A stretch of DNA of 64,000 bases from Lineus longissimus (Eukaryota; Nemertea; Pilidiophora; Heteronemertea; Lineidae), in NCBI RefSeq assembly GCF_910592395.1, contig NC_088318.1:12400349-12464348 (forward strand), read 5' to 3'. Position 1 is the first letter of the stretch. Every line of letters begins with the position of its first letter. Under the pieces are notes generated by a model. It did not search any database, had not been told where the DNA came from, and saw nothing but the letters and a program-made list of their open reading frames with translations. The position numbers were made by a program, and so were the translations under genes. Positions 40,701-55,200 of the stretch are shown here, one piece after another.

Positions 40701-43700
40701 TCTCATCCATCACCTTGAATTTCAAGGTGCTGACCTACTGCATGGACCCTTCCTTGGACTTTTCAGTGTAAATGATCTAAGGTTATACCACACGGAATAC
40801 TTCTGTATGTTCAGAGTAGACTATACACTCCTCAAAATGGCTTCATAAAGATTCATGTTGTGTCTTCCGAATGCCATGCATATCTCAAACTATCAGATCG
40901 CCACTCAACGGAGCTGAGACGTGCAAATCTCTCCTATTTACTTTCGTCATTTCATTGTTTGAGTACTGGTCTCGCCGTGCATTTGGAGTGTCTTCCATAT
41001 TGAACTGTCCAAACAAGGCCACGATACCCTACGGCTTCAGTGGGGACAAATTGGGAACAGGGGCAGACGGGTCGCTTTTGTCCTTTTGTTGCGTCTGCCT
41101 CAAGTCTGTGTGTCTTGCTTGATGGAAAAAGCTGTTTTGGACAAGCGGTTGAGCTGTACTTTTTGGGAGACTATTTCTCGCACAGTTTTTTTGGCGATAC
41201 TGTGGATACAAACGAATATGGCTGTGTTGGAGAGGCGCAGTGAGAACATCTGCATCTAGCTATCACCTATGAAGTCCCGGGTTCAATTCCTGTCCTGGTA
41301 CGCTCATGTGACTGATAGAGAGGGTGACTCTCTTTGAAAGCGTAGGTTTCCTCGGGTATCTCCAGTTCATTACGGTCTCTAAAATCAAGACAACCCTGAC
41401 TGATGTTGATGCTGTCCATCTTGCTAAAACTTCCAACCGCAGCCAGGTGACATTCAGGTTAGCTATTCAATTCAACAGGGCTACACGCCTTCAAAAACTA
41501 ATCCTCAAAACGAAAACGATGGTGGGCAACTCCCGATGCCAAAAATATCATTTGATGGCAAAGGTCCCAACGTCTGAAAAGGGTTTGTCTGGCGTGTAGT
41601 CTACGCATTCATGGCTAGTGTCATCGGTCCTTTGTCCAGGCGATTCAAAATAGTTGGGGTCACTTACCAGAGGTATTGTGTAGGGACCCAGCCGCATTCC
41701 AATGGTGCATGCCGATGACTTGTCCAAATAAGCAATCAGTTTTACTCTTTCGAGGGGTTGCTGCCCTTGTGCTATGCCCTGCATCTGCAGTGAAATATCT
41801 ATCTTATGACCTCTGCTGGTGGAGTTGGGCATAAGAAGGTGATAGGCTGTCAAGCTTTCTTGTCTCAAAAGTAATCTGTACACGTCGTAGCCTGGATCAT
41901 TGGCTTGACAATTTTGGTCAAATGTCTTGAGATGTAGTATTGAAAGAATTTCGAAAATAGGGCTACATAAGGTCACTCCTGGGGTCCGTCAAGACTACAT
42001 ACATCGTATAGTGACGAGCCACCCATCAGTTAAGAGGAAAATCCCTGACAAACAGCGCTTCTCAAATTTTATGAGGAAGAGACGTTAAACATGACACTAA
42101 ACATGCATGGCCTAACTTGTCACAAAACAGGGAGGAATATGATATTCTTTGTTGTGTGTTCGGAATTTGGTTCTTCTCAACAAGGACAAGGACAACTGTT
42201 GCAAATTTATAGCGGGAAATATATCATTCATTCAACTATTCCTAAAGCGATTCTCAAATTTATATAAATCATATCATAAATCAGTAAAGTTATTGATGGC
42301 TGTCTGCATTTATATGGCTCGTGTAGGCTTAAATGTAGGAGGAAATTTCTGTGTGTACAATAGGCCAAGGTGGGGCTTTGAAAACCGGGAACCACATTGC
42401 GGGCTAAAATGGGAATCGTGTGATTCACAGATGTTTTAGAGTTTTGAAAAAAATAAGTGTCCATATATCGACTCGATGACATATGTTTAGGTATGCAAAT
42501 TGGTACAATGTGGAAAAATATTTAAATCGTCTAAGTTTGACATTTGTGATTGAGAACGATTTTGTTGGGATGCAACTATTTGGAAGACTGACAAAGGAAA
42601 ATATAAATAATTCTTTCATATTTATTGAAAACACATTCTGAACCATCAGAATTACTCCATCCAGGTCAGTGTAGTAGAGTCCTTAACTTGTGGGTCAAGA
42701 TGTTGAAAACGGTGCAGGCACCCACCCGCAATAGTGCAGTACGTGCCATTCTTCAGTGGATTTATCGTTGAATGCGATCAAGCTGTCATTTCCGATCAGG
42801 GATTGAAAATTACACTACATTCTACAGTACAGTCTCTACCACAGTCGTCTCAACCACCAAGGCCATGAGGTTCTGGATACATGTATGCTGAAGCATATGC
42901 TGGATCTTTGGTTTGTGATGGGTTTCTAGAATGTCTTTTAAACGCTTAAAAGAAACTTGAATATCTGGAAGGCACACAGTGTATCATTTTGTGCGCTATA
43001 ACTACAGGGCCATGGACCTGCTAAAAATATCTGACGAAAGCATTGGCATTCCCCTGGAGCTAATATGGCAAGAAAAAGCCATAATTTTACCCAGCATGGC
43101 ATAACTGTTCATAAGACAAGAACTCTTGACAGTCCCATTACATAGGAGCAATTCCATTCAGCAAAATGTCCCATTCAAGATAATTGCTTCTTGCCAAGTC
43201 ACAAACAGTTTGAAATGTGGGGAACCACCTTTGCTTTGAGAGCTGTGAAAATGTTATGAAAAATCCCAACCCCGGTAATTAAATTTCGGTAAGGTTTACA
43301 ATGGTGCACAGGAATTGCCTGGGGGCACCCGAAACGTGCATTGATAAAACACTTCACTGTTTATGGTCCACTGTACTCCAGTCCAGGGCCTACTGTACAC
43401 AAGTAGTCTTATTTTATGGGAAAAGCTGCAAAAAAGCTATTTTACCCATGAGACTATGAGACTAATGGTATCATTAGTCATGTCATGATAATTGCTCCTT
43501 GCCAAGTCACAAACATTTTGAAATTAAGGGTAATTCATTTCTTAAGTATGTCATTCTTCTTTTCTGCTAAATTCTCTATTTAGATAGGCCTTAATTAGGC
43601 TTCATATAGTCAGTCAATGAAAGCTTTTGTACGAAACTATGCCAAACATTCACCAACAAGGAACCGAAACTACTCATAACAGGACAAGGACAGGTCCACC

Positions 43701-46225
43701 ATAATAAAAGGAAAACAAAAGGTGACAGCCTGCTTGGCTTCCTCCTAACTTGGCCAAAAATCTCAAAAACTTCCGTATTTTGGTATATAGTTTATGTATG
43801 CCCATTTGGTAGTTTGGGGTGATATGGAATGTTAACTTTCCTGGGATGTGCCTGAATGTCCCTCAGAACTTCACCACATGGTTGTGACATTCCAGGAAGC
43901 GCGGTGATTGCTCCAAAATGATGTCACACTGGCATGATAAAGTACTTTTACTGTCGTTTTACATATTTTTAGCGTAAGGCAACATCTGCCACTGAATTTG
44001 CTCTAGTATAATTTCACGGATCTAACAATTTTTTCAAGTATTCAAGAAATGGGTGAAATTACGCACAGGGCTGTTCGGCCCAAATCAGAAAATAAATATT
44101 TTCCAGCTGACAAAAATCTCATTCAAGAAGGGAGAAATATCATCACTTTGGTACGCAATGAAACAACTTCCTCACAGTCATATTTCATTGGAAGGTCAAT
44201 TTTATTTGGTCTGTGACCAACGGCCCGGGTACATACACACGGACCACTGGAATGTACAGGCCATTCACAAATAACGAAAACAGTTCAGATTTAGTGTCAA
44301 CGAGTGCACGAAAAATTCTTGCGGTAGGCTGCTTGGCTTTTCCAGGGGGTGGTGTGATTATGGGCCTATTCAACTCGAATAATAATTTGTATCAGATTAG
44401 GGTCATAACATTGAGGTGAAAAGTCGCAGAAAAAATATGAGTCTGAATAATAGGGTCATGTTAGAACAATGTTGGTGTTCCAAGACCCAAATTTTAACAC
44501 TTAGATATAAAGCAAAAATTCCAGGCCAACATTGTCGCCTTTGCAAGTATGTGATACTCCTGGGAATGAGAAGGTATCGGGAGGATTTTTGTTCGACCAA
44601 CAATACTGAGTTCTGTGACCCTGCATTGATCAAACTCAGGAGTCCTGGTCAAATTCAAAGATTTGTCTGAAATAAGATGGGGGTTATGCTTAATAGAGAG
44701 GTTCTACTGTATTTCCGGCAAAGTAGGAATGGATGCAGGTTGTCACAACATGTTCAATGATATCATCCGTCTATTACTGAACACTTTGGATGCGGTAGAG
44801 ATGGAGAAGGCCTTTGGAAATATTATCGAGGTTGCCTTATAACCTTTGGTTAACTCCTTAGAAAGGGAGCTAAAATAAGCAATGATATCAACTAATTATC
44901 GTAATTCTTGGATGTGGCTAATCACGCTGAGGCAAATAAGATTCCCTGTATACAGATGTATGCTTTGGAATGGAAGGCTAGGCAATCAAGATCTTACACC
45001 TGATGTCGGGAACTTCCACCTTGGTTTTGATCATCCTCTGCTGCATCTCCGTCTTCAGTGTTTGAATGAAAAATGTTTGTTTCTCACACGTGTACCTCAG
45101 ATGAAGCAACAATTTTGAAATTGCATCCCGGCCGATCCAGTTCATTAATTCCCACAGCGAGGAAGTTGTGAGTTTCCATACAAGGTCCTTATTTTGAGGT
45201 TGAATGCCTTCAGTCTGATGAGAGAGCCAGAAGATTGCATTGGTTTTGGCTGAAATTGCCTGTTTGGGATGGGGCCTTTTTGTTACGCAATGTTGGGACA
45301 GGTAGAGGTACTTCCTTTCCCTCTTACGTACATCATGGAGTAAGAATCAGACTTTGATCATCTTATCCTAGAGTTCATGGTTCTTCAGTTTTTAATCAGG
45401 TTCTCAAACGAAAAATGCTTCTTGAATAGGTTGAGACATAACATGATGATGAAAATATCCCTGAGATGTGGAAATATCTCGGCGAATCGACTTCAGCATG
45501 ATTTGTTGGCATTTAGAATTATTCTTATTCGCACCTGCCAGGCTAATAAGTTTGAAGGTGCTCTGTATTAGTCTGAAGTGCTTGCTGGATTGAAGCACAT
45601 CTGAATAACCCTAGTTGTGATCCGTTTGATAGTGATTAAAGGTCGCTCTAGCTTGCAGTTTATACGCCAGGCAAACGAGCGATTATAATTGCTGCTGTGC
45701 GACAAAAGGATCTCTCTTCTGCAGGAAAAACCGGTAATCGTCCGGTTTGATATCGTTGCCACCTGTGATGATCGAAGCAAAAGAGTGATTATCGTCAAAT
45801 GCAATATCAAAAAGAAGGCTGACTACTTTGGTCTTTATAATGCAGAAATACCAGAAGCCTACTCCATTGGGTTATATTCAGGCAAAATCTCCAAGTCAAA
45901 TGCATGTGCGGAACCTTAGAAAATATCTTCCAAGACCATGTAAAACGCATCTCTATCTTGATGTCTACACTTATCCATCATGCCCTTGAAAACAGCTCTT
46001 ATGTATCAAACCTTGCCTCAGCATTTGCTGATCGCTATTGGAATTTTTATCATAAATGTACTCATGATGGTGACTCATATCTCTTCAACCTGTAAAGGTG
46101 GCAGCTAGCAGAGAATTCCTTCGTGCTACAAGTCACGCTAAGTGAAGTTGATCATTGGTCATCCACAACTAGCCTTGGAGGACTTGCCTTTGTGGAGGGG
46201 ATATCAAAACATTGAGAGTGTTCGC

Positions 46226-46259
<34 letters not shown>

Positions 46260-49200
46260 TTCTGTGGGTTATACCCTGTTCTGGCGTAGTCTGTGGGTTA
46301 ATGCACTGTTCTGTCATACTCTGTGGGTTAATACACTGTTCTAGCATACTGTTGATGTGACTGTCAAATTCTATAACTTGATGGTGAACATCTGTACTAT
46401 GTTTATACTCATATTTAACCTATTTCCCCGAGCTTTTTATACCCTATTCATTCATACTTGTAAAAAGAAGTTCATTTATTATTGCTCGCCTTGCTTTACA
46501 GCATCACTTGACACAAAAACGTTTAGAATGTTTGAGATGGTATTGACTTTACATTTAACCATTTTATCATGCAGTGATGTTGCCAGTCCTGTTCTGGTTA
46601 CGGATGCTATCCTGGTCATCTTAAAGCTGGTTCTTGATGCCAGTTCCAGATAGCTAGAAGTCTGTGCTCGGGGAGCTGCTCGTTCTGGGCATTTTGTTAT
46701 TGACTTTAAATTAACCATTTTATCAGTGGTCTTCTTCTGCTATCTCAATGCATTCTGGTCACTGTAAAATTGGTCCTTGATGCAGGTTCCAGATAGCCAA
46801 TACTCCTCCGTCAAGGCTGCTGGTTCTTGGCATTTTGTCAGGATGTGGTTGACAGTCATTGGCTCTGTGTAGCAGTGACAAAGATAGTTCTCTCCAACAG
46901 TCCATTCCATACTTGTGGTGCCGATGCGATGTATCGGTCAGAGCTTGTGCTCACTCGGACTCCACCATAATGAGGACTACCACATCTACGCAAACGTGTT
47001 CTTCTAGCTGGGTACTATAATAGGATGGCCTGGATCATTGTATTCAGTGACTCCAGAGTATTCAGTGACCTTGCAAATAATGTCCCAAGAGCTTCTGAAA
47101 TGAATTTGCAAATCATTTAAGCCATGCATTTTCACAACTCTAAATCGCTTTTTCATTCATTTATGGTCATATCAATCCATTCTAGAAGCCATTAGGGTGA
47201 ATTCAACTTGTTATTGAATAGTTTTAAAGCAACAGTTGTGATCGCAATCACTCTGAAATTGGTTGGCGCAAGTCATTTGGCGTTGCAATAGGATGTTGAA
47301 GCACAGACTCCCTTGAGCCGAGATAAAAGCATGGATAAGATAGGAACTGTATCAAGTTATGCTAATTAATTGATGGAGTGCTAATTGCTCCATCTGGTAA
47401 TAGTTGGAGAGGCTTGAGATGTAGGGACCACTGTAGATGTTACACTTGATGCTGAAGCCACAGGAATGCTATTTCCATCAAGTCATGAAAGTATTCCACT
47501 ATGGCACATGGCAACCTTTCCGTTACTGACATCAGCACTTTGAACTTGCCCCTGTTGGTACTCAGTTTGCCATGGAAGGCTTCTGCGACAAGAAAAGCTT
47601 CGAGATATCGATTGCGACCAACTTGTTTCTTATGTCACAGCTTGTCTGATCTTCTGTAGCATACAGAAGGTCACCCCCTAAAGACTCGTGTCATTGTTCT
47701 AGTTAGCTTTGATAGCATTCTCTTAGTCATGCCTGTTGTTTGGTAACATTATCCATTGCTAATCCTTGCCTTACTCATACCGTATGATTGTCAATATGAA
47801 TAGGGGTGGAGTAGGTCTTGTCAGAATCAGGATGAGACTGTCTTGAGGATCAGCTGCATTGTGATCCCAAGCCTCATGGGGGGTGCACTTTGGGAAAAGC
47901 AGCTAGTCTTCCGAAGTAGCTCTACAGCGTACTTTACTTAGAAGATTGGCGTTTTGTAAGAATTTAAGAAATACACTTTTCTTTCACCAGTAACATTACT
48001 GTTGATAGACCATTCTGATGAGTAAGTGCTGAAATATTGCATGTTGCCCTTTTAAAACCAGCTTTAAAGATAATTTGCCCTTTTCGAATGATTTACGTCA
48101 TTTAATTGTAGATAAAAGCAACAATGACTCAGAATATAAAAGTAGTGTTGAAATAATCATATTATTGTGTTTTGTTTCATCTTGACAAAAGCTTATAAAT
48201 CACCCAGAAAATATTTCGGGATGACATTAAGAGTATTTAATGGGGCCATGAATCAGGGTGGATGGCCTGTGTCATCCTATATTAGTTACGTCAACAGAAA
48301 CATTTTAATTTTGATTGATATTTCTTGCACATGCAGGCAATCTAGATTTGGCTGTTTAATTATTCTTTTATCTCAGTGCAGGGATAGAGAAAGATAGAGC
48401 ATATTGCACGTTATCTGTTCTCAGTTGAAACAAATTCTACATGAAAACATAAAAATTGTGGCCATGCATTTTCTAGAAAAATATTCTAGTTAAAAGCGTG
48501 CAACTGTGGCCGATTTCTAGACAGAACGATCCATTTCAAATCAGGATATCAGACAGTTGCAGCACTCCAGACAGATGCAATTTAGCTCAATGTCGATGTT
48601 AAACTGAACAAAGGCCATAAAATAACAGTGGGGTCGCAATGTCATTAATTAATAATTGGTATAAAAAGTTGGCACACTCTGTGACAACAATATAGCCATG
48701 TGTAACAGTTGAGAGAATGTTAGTGTAAAAGTGTGATTTTGATTTGAGAGCAATTTCAACTAGGGCAATGATTAAATCTGCATGCTGTACATGTTGTAAA
48801 CAATGACTGTCTCCGAAGCTCAAAATCTGATTGCATGTTGGCAACCCTCACCGACAAAAACCAGCCAAACAATGACTGTCTCCGAAGCTCAACATCTGAT
48901 TGCATGTTGGCAACCCTCACCGACAAAAACCAGCCAAATGATTGGTGATACTGACACCGATCTTGCTTAAGGAAGTTGCCAGTGAGTTGTTCACCTCAAT
49001 TGAGGGCTCAAGTGGGCCACTGAAATTGCCTCTAGATTGCCCTGTAACATGCTGGTATGCAGTATTTACTGATTATTTTATCAAATATTTTTTGTGCTGC
49101 AACATCAATTCAGCTGCTGCATCTAATTGATGGAAAACCGGCCTTGTTTACTCATCAGGCAGTTTTTAAAACCTCATTGGTTGAAGTATCTTATGCTTTG

Positions 49201-52200
49201 GGGTCACCTTTCGAAAATTGTAGAATTTCAAACATATTGGACAGAAACAGTTGCGTGTTAAACATATTGCTGCATACAGAATCGTAGTCCCTTGAATGTG
49301 AAGCACGTCTAAAATGTCATGAATATTACTTTGAATCACATATAAGTGCTGTTCGTTGGCTTTTGATTGAGAGAATAATGTAATGTCTAGCAGTTTTTAC
49401 TGTTGCACTTTGAAATATGTTGCTCTGGACTGCAATGTACTCCACCATCTGTGGCCAGACGATAACTGCTTAACCGAGTCATTCAATTGGCTTCTGTTTG
49501 GCAGAAGTCCCATACATTATTTCCCTTGTGATGCGATAAGTAATAACTTCAATATCACACCAGCTTGAATTCTGTTCTTGTTCCATTTGATGAGCAACAC
49601 TTCGCTTAGAGTAGACGTTCTATCCACTTGGTAAGGGCAAGGACAAAGTTAATCAACTCATTGGGGATGTGATATGCTGAATGATAGTTGTCCATTTTGA
49701 TACACCCTATATGTGGCCACCTTCGTCTTCTTCAATCGAAACTGCCATTGATGCCAAGCGCTTTGCCCAAGACCACAACATGATGTCTTGAAAGTTTTCC
49801 TTTTACGCTGTCTGGACCCTAATCCTTCATTCAGTGGCGACTCCTTCATTTATTTGCATCAACTGACCATTAATTAACTGGATGGCAGAAAAATCAATTG
49901 TTGGAATTTGATACAGAAGAGCAAACAGTTTGATTCAATAAATGCTGGCCACGTTATTGGTTCATTGTGTCGGCTGTCGGCCTGATATTCTGACTAATAC
50001 ACAGATGTACATGAGGGCACTTGCACATACCAAAGGGCCTGTGAGGCAATGGGAACGAAAACTGTCCCAACTATAGGTCATTGAGTGCAGCACAGCTCAA
50101 CATATTTTGACATATTACTGCTAAGAGGGCATGAAAACTGGATTATACTATGTTTGGATTTAAAACCTAATATATTCAGGAATTCGGTGGTTCACTGCCA
50201 AACCATATTATGTCTCGAGATAGACTAAGGACATTATAGCGTTAACCCTCAGGTTCTTGGCATTGCTGTCTGAAACAAAATTATCACAAGTTTTGGTTTG
50301 ATTTCTGAAGCATGGTCAATCAAGAAAGCAGTGATACACATCCTGACCTCAAATGAAGCATCACTATATAATTGTTGCAGTGTAATAAAAAATTGCCTGT
50401 CTACAGGGAACTTTGACCTTGAGGCGTACTGCCGATAGTATCAGAAATACACCGTCATGGATTATGCCAATTAGGGATGGAAATGTGTGATTGAAAGACC
50501 ACTCGCTTTAAGGGTTAATATTGAGATTAGTGAAGATGAGTAATGATATGATCCCAGGCAGGTGGGTATGTCTCTTGATCGCAAAGGAATTTCCGGTTTA
50601 AATATACCAGTTTGAGAGCATTCTTGATCGAAGTAATCATATGACGCTATTCAGTGTGTTCTGACATCAACTCCCAACGCATCCCCTTATAGCACTAGCT
50701 GTCATGCCATCCTGAACCTCATGGTTTATATACCCCCTTTCTCAAGTAGAAACAAGTACTCGTTCAGAAGATGGTTTGCCTCACTGTTTTGCCCCAAAGA
50801 CACATTCATCTATCATGTAAGAATCGATAGTATTTGCTGAGGAATCAAATTCACATGTAAATTTCCCCACAGGATTTTCAAGATTACTTCTGGAGAACAT
50901 CAATAAGTCTGCAGCACTTTGTCAATTTCTCCTGGGACGTTGCATTTAAGAGGAAAAAAGTGCAATTTACTGCGAAGCCAAGTCGTTTCTGACGTCTGCT
51001 TGGATTCACCAAACCCTACCAGCGATTTCATGCATTTGCGTTTCTTGACTTAGTAGCCATTTCACCACGAAAGTCCTCTATGTTGTTGAGTTGAAATAAT
51101 GTTGTTGGTATAAACTTCTCTCTGTTAAAACTTGATTGAGAGTTGGCCAATAGTCTAGTCCAATAGTTGGTTGCGTGGCGTTTCTGAATTCTTTGGTTCC
51201 TCCTCCAACCGCATATGGCATGAATTTGAAATTCCAGGTTTTGTAGTTTCATACTGGTCCATTCTGTCCATTGTCATGTGTACGTGCACCACTATCGGAG
51301 TACAAAGATGATTGAAATAAGCTGTCAAGAGCAGAAGAAGTGACTTCCTAGAATGCAGGAATGGGAAGATTTGTCTCATTTGAGAACAGTTTATCTAATA
51401 TTGTCTTTTACAGCCCAGCTATTATCATCCATGTCTGTGACCTGATGCCACCAAATAACTTATCAACTTGGTTTTATTCCAGGGCAGTGTTTCCAGTGTG
51501 GTTATATCTTTACCATACCCGTTGTTTGTTGAGCCTTTAACTAACATTTGAACCTTTTACCAACATTTGACTTATCATCTTCCTATTTTGTGTTTTCCAG
51601 GGCAATGTTTCCAATGCGGTGAGAAGGTCACGGGAGCTCAGGACGCCTGCCAAGCGATGGGCAATCTTTATCATACCAGTTGTTTTGTGTGCTGTTCATG
51701 TGGTAAGTTGAAGGGGGTTGTCAATCCTAGTCTGTTGTATTAGCAATAATCAAAAAAACAAACAGTAGATTCAGCTTGATTGCAGACGTACTAGCTATAT
51801 ATTTTCAACGAAATCAACTTTTGTCTGATCTGGACAAAAATCACCACACTGGTGCAGCCACCTATCACACCCTTGCAATATTATCACTAACAGCTGTTTC
51901 TCAGCTAAACTATCATGTTTAACTGCTGTATTAGCGTATATAGTAAACATTAAAGGGTTAATTTTCTTAGCTTAAGGATAGTGCACGCTGTTCCAAGGTA
52001 GCAAAGATGCAGGTGTCTTTTGCCAATATTGGCTAAAAACCTTCCTGGCATCTCCAATTGCCTGACTTGAATCCGTTCAGTGTGAAAAAAGTCATTTCCA
52101 ACCTGCCAGTATCCACATCTTTGATCATGGTGTACCAAGTGTAAGAAAGACTGTCAAATCTGGATGAAGTTTTCGAGTCTGTGTATTCCAAGTGTTCAAG

Positions 52201-55200
52201 CTGTTGGTTACCATATGTTGTACGATCTTGCGTGGGTGGTCAATGGAGCACTGTAACTTGGTTACCCTCACAAGGTCGAGGACAGACACTCCTGCCTTCA
52301 GGTTTAGAAATAGGTCAAATGCTGCAAGAAGAATTGTTGTTGATATAATCAAAAACTAAGTGACAGGGTTAGTAACATGTTTGGATTGTTTTGATAATAT
52401 CTGAATTGTTCTGATTTTCAGGGAGGACGTTACGAGGGAAAGCATTTTATAACGTGCACGGGCGTGTATATTGTGAAGAAGATTATTTGGTAGGTATGAG
52501 GCTACTGGCACCGACAATCGTCAGGTCTCCCAGTCTGAAGCAGTCTGAGTGAGCATCTGGGCCATATGCCAGCTCGCTGTTCTTGAAAAGATGTGAATAC
52601 TGTTCCAGAGTCATCTGATCAATACCTTACGAGTGACTGGGTACTGAACCTTCCTTCAGACACTGACACAAACAGGCCGAAATACCTATTTTCACCTAGT
52701 TCAAGAGAAGCGATTGCGGAAGTAACTATTGCAGCTGACAAGCCATGGAAATTCTTTTTCGAGGAACATGGTTTACCCCACACTCTTAATGACCGGTGAA
52801 ATTAGCCTCTCCTTTATCTGACTGAGATACAAGAGATCTACAGGCACTGTGATCTACTCGGTCGTATATTTTATGGGAGCATTGAAATCATTATTGTATG
52901 GTTATCGGCTCCTGATATCGATGAAAATAACTAAAACCTTGGCTATCTTTATGTGTTTCCCGGTTGTTGTAGAGATGATTTAGAAACCCAGGGGCTAGTT
53001 TACTGCAACCCAGAAAAAGTTAGGGATGAGTTTTATTTGCGGTTGCCTACCTTTCTGCCGACAGTATTCGAAGTAGTATTGAAGTGAGAAAGATAGTAAT
53101 GCCATCTATGTTTGGTCCTATATACTAGTCATTGAGGCAAACTAACCATGATTGATGGTATCTTAGAATTCTAATCCATGATTCTATGGGGATAGAGAGA
53201 GCTGAATGATTGGCTAGACTTTCTTGAATTATGTGATGTTTCTTTAACATTTATTCCGCGTACGATATCGAATATACACTAATGATGTATGCATACGCCA
53301 GGTGCATTTGGAGTAGCTCCAGTGGGTACATATCAACCTAGCTATTTTGCTTCTGAGCTATTGCTTCTGGAGCGAGTAGGTAATGCAATGGACACCTGCA
53401 TCATTTGATAGCAAGATTCCTACCTGATATAAATGCTATAAGGCCATACCGATTAAATTAGTTAGTCGTCCAACATACAAGGCTCTGAATTTGCAATATC
53501 CTCCACACCATCTCAGAAGTCCTAGCTCAAAGGTAGGGATTCTGGATTCATAAGGCAGAATGGTGGCAAGACACAAATTGATATTCAAGGCTATTTTGAA
53601 TAAATAATCAAAGAAATGTTGTCTGGGCCCTGTTATCAAACTTATGAAATTGGTGTGGCCTAGGCTGGACTGATTTAATTACTTGATTTACCTGTAAGTT
53701 GGGGGCGTTGAATGGTTAGCTTTGTGTTCTGGCCTTGACACCAAATTTTTATTCGGCTCCCGAGATATTTTCGATCAAGATAATGAAACTGCACCTGTGA
53801 TGTGAATATTGTTGTTGTCTGTATCATAGATTGAGTGCACCACAGGTTTGAATTGCTTCCTCATACAGCTACTTCCGGCTCCTGAATCTGCCCCTGTTCA
53901 ATTCAGAATATGCTCAGCATTGCCCAAGTACCACACATAATGAGTGTCACCTTGTTACTACATGTAAGGCGTTTCAAAGAATTTAGGTTTTTGTGTAATT
54001 CACACATATTTCATTTGTTTCATTTGTAATCGTGTTTTTGTTCTTTTTCAGTATTCGGGTTTTCAGCAATCGGCAGAGAAATGTGCGATATGTGGTCATT
54101 TAATCATGGAAATGGTACGTAAGCAAACGACATACTCTATTGGTCAGAAGGAACTCTGTACATCACTGTACTTCTGTCAGTTTCAGGTGGAATACTTAAG
54201 TTTGTACTCTTTAATGTGCCGTTAACAATATATCTTCTGTGACCTATTAAACATGAAATCAACAGTCAGAAAACATTACAAAACGAATCAAGTTCACTTT
54301 CTGCGATAAAAAAATGATAAAATTCCTCGACGACTTAAAATCTCAATTTGAATTGCTTTTAATCTGTTTTGATTGTAAAAGTCAACACAACACTTGTTGA
54401 GACTAAAGTGTCTGATTCCATATCAAGGTCGCTCGCTATCATGTCGTTTTAACAATTGATATTGTGTCTGGTGGTATTTTGAAGTGTCACATACTCACTG
54501 AAATTGATAAGTGGAGATTTGACCAAATTCAGGTCGCTGGTGTGGTCTTAACCCAGGGTGGCGGGATGGCCAAAAACCAGTTTTTCATGCTGATTTGGGC
54601 CCATTGACAAAAACAGGAGCCTTAAATATATGTTTTGGGCCCCCTGTGGACAAAGAACTATCTGCTGGCTTGCCATGGTGCCACCAAAAATTGCTAATCA
54701 AAAGCCTTCTAATGCTGTATATCTGTAGAAAAATCATTTGTAAATCTATGAAAAAAATTGCGAATTGGAATAGACCTAATTTATAAAAATCATTTCACGC
54801 TAATTAATTAGGCAGATTCTTAGATTTCCAAGGCTTGTTCTAATCTGAAAATATTTCTGTGATTTTTTTCACGAATCAAGGTTACTCTGTGATATGAAAG
54901 TCAGAAAAAAATTAAGTAGTTTACTCGGTCATTTTCAACAGGTTTGTAAACGGGACAACATGTTTTTTTTCTCAAATCCATGCTAACTCATTGACATTTT
55001 CACGCACCCACATCATGATGTCAACAGGGTGTCGGGTCATGTGAATGGTTTTTTGTTATCACGGCTGCCCCTATCTAAATGACATAAACCTTCATGAATC
55101 TGAAGTAAAATCACTTCAAAATTCACACCAATTCCCTACATATCACAAACAAATTTTTTTACAGAATTTGTAATCTATTATAAAAGTGGTACAATTATAC

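Noticed and set aside
41240-41310. Functional tRNA gene
   Set aside because: The B-box is perfect, but the arms do not pair as a cloverleaf by eye and a SINE-type body follows.
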